Origin: Rhizophagus clarus
Taxonomy: Eukaryota > Glomeromycota > Glomeromycetes > Glomerales > Glomeraceae
Assembly (NCBI GenBank): GCA_015698045.1
Contig: BLAL01000060.1
Coordinates: 808,501 to 872,500, forward strand
Direction of reading: 5' to 3'
Length of the DNA: 64,000 nt
A program made the position numbers and the translations under genes. Shown piece by piece: positions 57,223 to 64,000 of this stretch. The first letter of the stretch is position 1, and each line of letters opens with the position of its first letter. The notes beneath the pieces were generated by a model. It did not search any database. It saw only the letters and a list, made by a program, of their open reading frames with translations, and was not told where the DNA came from.

Positions 57223-60200
57223 ATGTCTAAAATCTCCATACCAACACTTAACCTTTATCATTCAAGCCCTAAATTTCTATTTGACTTTCTTCAGCCTCAT
57301 CTCGATGTTAACGTCAAGTTACTCGAGAAAGAAGATGAAGATGAATATAAAAAGCTTTTGAAGACTTCAGTTGTATTTAATACGAAGAAAAGCTTTCCTC
57401 AAATTAAAAAGGAACATCAACAACCAATTCCCGAAAAAGACACTTGTCTCGACATCGTAAATATTGTCCTGATTTATTATAAGTATTATCTGTTAGATTT
57501 AAAGTAAGAGAACCATAATATAAATTGATTATTTAATTTGTAGGCTATAAACTGAGCAATTGCTATCCTAGTTAAACAAACCGATGAAAAATCTACTACG
57601 AATGTAATGCGCTTTGGATTCATTAAGCCTAGAGCTCCTAATTCTCAAGGTTTTAGTTTGACCGCTTTGAATTCTACGGTTGATTATATGAGAAAGTCTA
57701 GATCCTGGTTAAAATTCTATACTAGGTATGTAAAATTTCTCCGTTATATATAATATGTTAAAATTTATTATATATTAACGAATTTCGCTTTGCATATTAT
57801 CTGTAGAATCGGTGAAAATGCAATGATCTTTTTATTAACAAATTTTTCTATATTTCTTGAGCTTCAAAACGGATGTTATGTCCAATTGGCAGGCCCTGCC
57901 ATAAATAAGCTATCAATATCTTCAAATTTTACGCGTTTCAAGTACAAAAAGGAAATCTCTGTGGTAAGTAATGAATTTACATAATAATTTAATTTGTAAT
58001 TACTAATTTATATTATATTCGTATTTAAAATGCTCATGTTCTTAAAAAACAAACTGCAAGTGGAAGCGCATGTGCTCCATTCAATACACAAAATTCACTA
58101 TCAAGCACCTCTTTTTCTTCTCAGAATGAAGAGGTTGGCACCCGGGATGTTTGTACCTCATATCAAGGCTCTGACGGATCCCATAACCTCAGCCAAAATA
58201 GTCTGCCAGACGAAAATGTGGGATCCATATCTCAACGTAAAAGTGAAGTTCTCGCCTTCTTCAAAAAACTGCGTGAAGAAGAAGATAAAGCCTATTCGAA
58301 AAGTTATATTTCTGGTGATAATAGTGTTCTTTTTTCACAAGATACTGAAAAAGATATTGTATCAGACCATATTGAACAAAAGATTGGGAACGGGAGGATG
58401 GTATCAACCTTTACCAAGCAAGAGACTGGAGACATGACATCTTATACTAGGTTTAAGGAGCAGACCAAGGGAGTTTTTCTCAAAATTCTGGAAACTATGT
58501 ATCCTGCTAAAGTAACTGGAGAAGCATCAAGCCACAACAAGGTTGTTGAATGTAGTGTATTAGATAAAAACAAAAATACTGAGGCTCAGAAAAAGCGTAT
58601 AATTGAGGATGTTCAAGATTCTTCATCTAAAGCCATCATTTTAAATAATCGTGATGCTGTTAAAATGTGCGTAGGGAAAGCGCCAAATAGTGTTGATGAA
58701 AAAATAATTCCAAATGAAAATAATAAAAATAATCAAATGAAACGTTCAATTGAGGATATAGAAACCCCTTCTTTAAAGGCCATTGTTTTGAACAATCGTG
58801 ATGTGGTAAAAGTACCCAGCCCAAATTCTATATCAAATCTATGTTTTTCTCGGTCAGCCATGTTTTTAAGTTCTCCGGTCTATAATAAAAATAGAGAACT
58901 TTGGTATGGTCTTCCAAAAGATCGTAAGTATTAATGAGTCATAAATATCAGTATATACCGTACAATTTATTAATTCTAATTTGATTATTTTGTTAGACAT
59001 CCTTAATGTGGCTAAAATTTCTAATGAGAATAATATATCACATTATGTGGTATATCATATATTTCCAAAGCAGTTCAGACTTAAAAACGTTTTTATTAGG
59101 GAATATTCTGATTCATCATATTATATATATTTGAATAGGAAAAAGGAACTCAGAGTAACTAAAATTTTAATAATTATTGTAATTTTGCCTGAAAAGATTC
59201 TATATTTTAAAATACAATGAATTTACATAAAAAACAGGATTCACAATGCGAAATTCCAGACCGTTTACAGCATATCCTTCCATACATCAATCACATAATT
59301 AAGCGACATAATAAGTGCCAGTATATAAACTTACTCAATACTTACTGTCCAATTCAAGTAAGTATTTCTTATTGACTTCCTGTTATAAATTATGTATCAA
59401 AGGGTTAGATTATTTATTATGTTCATATTTAATTATTTATTAGGATATAGATAAAGTAAATGCGAATGAAAATAGGTTGAGTTACTACAATACTTATCAG
59501 GTAAATTCATTACATGTTAAATTATTTTCACATTCTTATTTTATAAAAAGATTTTATTTAATAAACAAATAGGTTACAAGTTTTGTTACAAAAGTCTTAG
59601 ATTTTATCATCTCACCCGAATTTTAGGGTAGTAAAAATAACAAGACTTTAATTTATAAAATGGTTGGAAAATTTATCGAGCGTCACCGTTTTGAAGTTTA
59701 ACATTGCATGAAGTTCTTCAAGGGTTTAAGGTTATCTTTTTAATAATTTTTTAATTATTTTTATGCCGATATATGAAATTAATATACTTTTGATAACATT
59801 TAGATAAATGAATGTAGTTGGCTTGTGCCGCCCAGAAATAAAATATCTTATACCAACTTAGAAAGAATAAAACGCATTGAAATATTGCATGAATTTATCT
59901 GGTGGATTTTTGAATATTTTGTAATCTCACTTCTTAAGGTAAACTAATCATTAAAGATGTGTCTGCAATACCCTAATTGCGGATTAATTGCAATTTGTGA
60001 TATTGTGGAATATTGCGGATTTTGAAGAATAATTATTCGCAAATCCGCAATCGCAAATAATCCGCAAATCTGCAAATAATCCGCAAATCTGCAAATAATC
60101 CGCAAATCTGCAAATAATCCGCAAATAATCTGAATAATCTCAAAAATTATGATTGACTGTAGATCATCTTCACATGATCATTTTTTTTTGTAAAATATTC

Positions 60201-60534
60201 CCACCGAAGCGAAAAAAAAATTTTCTCGCCAGAATACGGGAATATTATTTCCAAAATCCAATTAAAATAATAATAATATATCAGATTATTCAGCCATAAT
60301 CAATACATTATTTTAACAATTATATATATCATTGTATCAAAACTCATTCTATCAAACGTATCATAATATACAATTACGTATCAAAACAATCGCGTTATCA
60401 AATGTTATTATTTGATCAATTAAATAAATATCAGTTTTTACAGTTTTTAGTACCCCAATTGCTTTCTTCCCTCTTCATTTTAAAAATAAAAAATAAAGTA
60501 TCAGCTTTTAAAATATTGAATAAATATATTAGAA

Positions 60535-60834
60535 ATGTCAAAAATACCCTGTTCAGTTCTCAATTCAAAAATTCGCGGGAAAAAAGTTTATTTACCCGAT
60601 GACGATGAAAGCTTAATTTCAACAGCACTTTCTCTTGTTTGGACAAAGACGGATAAAAAAATTGATTCGTGTACTTTTGAGCAAGATAGAGTAAGAATGT
60701 CATATAAAAAAAATGAAAGTCGTATATATTTTGATCTGGAGGAATCGTTGTCAAATTTTACATTTATCGATAAAGTATATGATAATTTTGTCCCCTTCCC
60801 CTTTATTTTGTTTCTGTCTATTTTTCGGTTTTGA
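60535..60834 (+). CDS. Short ORF carried inside the TERT-intron MITE
   Basis: The ATG at 60,535 opens 99 codons. The first ~85 look protein-like: MSKIPCSVLNSKIRGKKVYL, PDDDESLISTALSLVW, CTFEQDRVRMSYKKNESRIY and FDLEESLSNFTFIDKVYDNF. The end runs into the T-rich repeat and is not convincing. The related element at 20.4 kb lacks this segment, so it is acquired sequence. It could be a captured exon of a host gene or a chance frame; I recognise no family. Confidence 0.35.
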   Translation: MSKIPCSVLNSKIRGKKVYLPDDDESLISTALSLVWTKTDKKIDSCTFEQDRVRMSYKKNESRIYFDLEESLSNFTFIDKVYDNFVPFPFILFLSIFRF

Positions 60835-60835
60835 A

Positions 60836-61060
60836 TAACTTTGTCCACTTTTTTTCGTCTCTGGACAACTTTGTCCACTTTTTTTTTCGACTTTGTCCTT
60901 TTTTTTTTGTCTCTGGACAACTTTGTCCACTTTTTTTTCACTTTTTTTTTTCGTCTGGACAACTTTGTCCACTTTTTTTTCGCTTTTTTTTTCGTCTGGA
61001 CAACTTTGTCCACTTTTTTTTCACTTTTTTTTCCGTCTCTGGACAATTTTGTCCATTTTG
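60836..61060. repeat. GGACAACTTTGTCCAC tandem array in the MITE
   Basis: Seven or so ~30-bp units consist of CTCTGGACAACTTTGTCCAC followed by a T-run and TCG. The core GGACAA-(N)-TTGTCC is palindromic and related to the GTGGACAA..TTGTCCAC of the ~113-bp unit that follows at 61,061-61,150. Confidence 0.9.
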
Positions 61061-64000
61061 TAAACTTATGAATCATGTTAATTTAATCTTCGCAATTAAA
61101 TATAACCAAATTTATTTATATACTAAAAGTGGACAATTTTGTCCACTTATTCGCAAATTTGCAATAATGTAAATTATTTGCAGATTTGCGGATTATTTGC
61201 GATACTATACGGATTTGCGGATTATTTGCAGGTTTGCAGATTTGCGGGTTATTTGCGGTACTATAAATTATTTGCGGGTTATTTGCAGTACTATAAATTA
61301 TTTGCGGGTTTGCGGATTATTTGCGGGTTTGCAGATTATTTGCGGGTTTGCGAATTATTTGCGAGTTTGCGAATTACTAAGCGCAATTGATTTCCAAAAC
61401 CCGCAATATTGCGGATTTTGGAAATCAATTGAGGACCCATCTTTACTAATCATATATATATTACTCTAGCAAAATTAATTGAGGCATTAATCATTTGCTT
61501 ATTGTTACATTGTATGATTTTTTATAGCTAAACTTTCACATAACACACAATGCTAAGCACAAATGTCGGCTATTTTACTATCGACAAGAAGTTTGGCTAA
61601 AAATGTTCAAACAAGGCCTTGAATCATTGAAAAGCTCTACGTTTGAGGAAATCCCATCAGAAAAAGTAGCTGAGGTGTTAAATGGCAATACATTTGGATA
61701 CTCCAAAATAAATTTTATCTCCAAAGATAATGATGGAAATCTTAGACCAATTGTAAATATGAGGTGTCCAATGCACAAACCCATAAGACTATAATATTTA
61801 TTATGATTTTTTATTTTTATTTTTTAATATAATATAATTGAATATATTAAATTATGTTAATTAATAAGGAGAAGTCCTCTTCCAAAACTACCCACAAGGA
61901 TGTAAAACGACCCCAATCGATCAATTCTATTTTAAATTCAACATATTAAATCTTAAATTTTGAGAAGGTAGTTTGAAACCTCACGATTAAAATGTATAAT
62001 AGTTTATTATCAACCATCCTCTTTTTTTCCCCTTTTTTTCCTTAAATAGGATAACAATCCATCTTTATTAAACGGATCAGTGTTTAGTTACAACGAGGTT
62101 CATAAACATTTGAAACAATTTAAACAATATTTAACTCACAAAAGAAATCCCAAACTTTACTTTATCAAAGTTGACGTTAAATGTTGTTTCGATACAATCG
62201 ATCAACATAAACTTATGGAGATAATTCGCGCAAATGTATTAACTAAGGTAAATATATTTGGTCAGTTAAATATCATAATTTTGTAATGTTCTTAATATTT
62301 TATTTATTTTATTGTTTAATTTAGACACAATATGTGGTAAATTGATACCATGTTGTTCATCAAAAAGGCGGGAGTATTCGCACAAATAATAAGCATTATG
62401 TTCACCTTGGAGGCAGGTTTTCAGCCCGTTTTCTAATGGATTGTTTTATTTTTTAAATTATTTTTGATTTTTTGATTTTTTACATTATTTTTTTACTTTT
62501 CCCTAAGTATGCTGATGAATTGGCCAAAAAGTATAAGAATGCGATTTTTGTTGAAAATGTTAAAGAAACGTATAAAGAATTAGAAGATGTTCTTGAACTA
62601 TTGGAAGAACATATCCGAAAAAACATTATAAAGGTACTTGAATGTTAAATAATCTATTTTTAAATTTATAAGATTATTTATATTTAATAATTCATATATG
62701 TATTTATATAGGCGGATGATAAATATTATACGCAGAAGATTGGAATTCTGCAAGGGTCAATATTATCATCTTTACTTTGTAGTATTTATTACGGGGTTAT
62801 GGAACACTCTGAACTCCAGTTTGTAAAGGATGATAATGGGGTAAATATTAATTTTAATTTACAGTATATTCTTCTATTCACATATTTTTATGATACTAAA
62901 TTGTATTTTTTTTTTTTTTTATTTTTTTTTTTTATTTAATAGATTTTACTTCATCTGCTTGATGATTTTTTGTATATAAGTACCAAAAAAGAAAACGCAA
63001 TAAAATTTGTTACAGTAATGCACCAGGGGCATCCTGAATATCAGTGCATTATAAATAAAAAAAAAACTATAGTTAATTTTAATATAAAAATATCAGGTGA
63101 AGACATAAAAGTCTGTAACCAAGAAGGTATTTAATTTATTATTTTTTTTTTATTTTTATATTTAAATTTAAATACAATATATTTATTAAATTTAATCAAG
63201 GTTTTCCATGGTGTGGATTACTTATTGATACCCATACCTTAAATGTCAAGGCTGATTATTCACGATATACATTTTTTCGCAAGTATTTTTATATTATATT
63301 TTTTAATTAATTTTATTATTTAATAATATTTATTATATTGATTATCAATTTAATTAGATATTGCCGATACCTTGACCATAAAAACAAGAAATCCCGGTAA
63401 ATCTTTGAAACAAAAAATGATTCAGTAAGTAATATATAATAATAATAATATATATATATATTTATTTATTTATATATATATATAATTTTTTTTTGAATTA
63501 GGTTCATGATTACGAAATGTCATTGGATCCTTTATGACACTTCACTGAATGATAGAACAACAGTTCTATTAAATATATATCATAACTTCCTTATCACGGC
63601 AATGAAGTTTCATAACTACATAAAAGGAATGCCAAAAAGAAACGAAGGTTTTGAAACCGGTAAATAATAAGTTTTATGATTTAAATTTTTTTTTTTAATT
63701 ATATTTAATAATAATAATAATAATAATATATATATTTATTTATATAATATAGGCGTAGTACACGACTTCATTATATCAATTTACCATACCTTATGTAGGA
63801 CAAAAAATCAGAGCAATTGTACCTTTAAAATATTAAAAGAAGAAGTCATATGGTATATTTTAAATGTATAAATGCTTATTATTTTATTTATTTATTAATT
63901 TATTTGTTTATTTTATTATAGGCTTGGTATTTATGGTTTCTTACAAATCTTAAACAAAAAAAAACAACATCATAAAGGTTTGCTATCTTATCTTAAAAAA

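Larger units (their letters stand above)
59952..61445. mobile_element. 1.49-kb hAT MITE (TAAAGATG family) in a TERT intron, 8-bp TSD
   Basis: The ends are TAAAGATGTGTCTGCAATAC and GGACCCATCTTTA, flanked by CTAATCAT at 59,944-59,951 and 61,446-61,453. It lies wholly within the intron 59,939-61,527 of TERT; without it the intron would be about 87 bases. TTTGCGGATTA-type arrays line both ends. It is the inverted relative of 20,431-21,183, but with one ~113-bp unit instead of three and about 900 bp of extra internal sequence. There is no transposase. Confidence 0.95.
57223..64000 (+). pseudogene. TERT: Telomerase reverse transcriptase, ~21 exons, probably decaying; 3' end beyond the window
   Basis: This is the catalytic subunit that copies telomere repeats from the telomerase RNA. 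TEN domain: exon 57,807-57,963 reads FLLTNFSIFLELQNGCYVQL, AGPAI. TRBD: IFPKQFRLKNVF (58,997-59,154), HNKCQYINLLNTYCPIQ (59,238-59,357, CP motif), then exons 59,444, 59,573-59,730 and 59,804-59,938 (FIWWIFEYFVISLLK, T motif). RT: LRPIVNMR (motif 2, 61,528-61,763), KVDVKCCFDTI (motif A, Asp at 62,173), GILQGSILSSLLCS (B', 62,712-62,840), LLHLLDDFLYIS (C, Asp-Asp at 62,961-62,966), IINKKKTIVNF (D), FPWCGLLID (E, 63,201). The C-terminal extension reaches the edge. Both catalytic motifs are intact. Stops: TAG 59,624, TAA 59,699, TAA 61,947, TGA 62,343. Splice phases fail at four junctions, and one acceptor (58,028) lacks AG. The boundary of exons 1-2 is unclear. Confidence 0.9.

Noticed and set aside
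60588-61076. Minus-strand 162-codon frame rich in WTKLSRRKKKVKK
   Set aside because: It runs through the GGACAACTTTGTCCAC array and T-runs; it is a repeat artefact.
1-64000. tRNA, rRNA or riboswitch genes
   Set aside because: Read by eye on both strands, no cloverleaf with TTCRANNC-type B box and matching A box, and no rRNA core sequence, was found.

Overview
The window looks like nuclear DNA of a filamentous fungus, most probably an arbuscular-mycorrhizal (Glomeromycotina, Rhizophagus-like) genome. By eye it is very AT-rich. Genes carry many short GT-AG introns (about 60-100 bases), poly-A/T tracts are common, and transposon remains are dense. The transposons are BED-finger hAT elements, Tnp2/Plavaka-type CACTA-like transposases, LINEs and MITEs. 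The lineage is an inference; no rRNA or other taxonomic marker is present.

Layout. 1-0.55 kb: tail of a LINE ORF2. 1.7-4.2 kb: decayed Tnp2 transposase carrying a 159-bp MITE. 4.2-11 kb: minisatellites, a tandem ~115-bp repeat holding an 8-bp-TSD MITE, part of a TIR element, and a pogo-like MITE. 11.3-16.8 kb (minus): Plavaka transposase copy A, with an ORF1-only LINE derivative sitting in one intron behind a 17-bp target duplication. 17-23 kb: small or broken hypothetical genes and a hAT MITE inside a coiled-coil exon. 23.8-32.3 kb: two members of an unrecognised gene family; the second is split by a 4.75-kb hAT element (hAT1) with a perfect 8-bp TSD. 33.5-38 kb: a second Tnp2 pseudogene and a broken multi-exon gene. 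39-41.7 kb: a small gene and a third member of the unknown family. 41.8-45.4 kb: Plavaka copy B. 45.8-55.0 kb: a TIR-bounded region with a SANT/trihelix gene, into which an apparently intact hAT (hAT2) has inserted; hAT2 itself holds a MITE. 55.4-57.2 kb: gene relics. 57.2-64.0 kb: telomerase reverse transcriptase (TERT) in about 21 exons, running off the window, with a 1.5-kb hAT MITE in one intron.

The main result is the TERT locus. TEN, TRBD, RT motifs and the C-terminal extension can all be read. In my exon model it also has four in-frame stops, several phase breaks and one non-AG acceptor, so this copy is probably decaying. The stops here, and many stops in neighbouring pseudogenes, are the kind produced by C-to-T change (CGA to TGA, CAA to TAA, TGG to TAG or TGA), consistent with methylation-linked or RIP-like mutation. 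A second theme is that each hAT-like family has its own short motif arrayed just inside its termini. A third is a SANT/trihelix gene found both inside hAT1 and inside the 45.8-55 kb element. There is no operon-like organisation; apart from TERT and a few small genes the window is layered transposon insertions.
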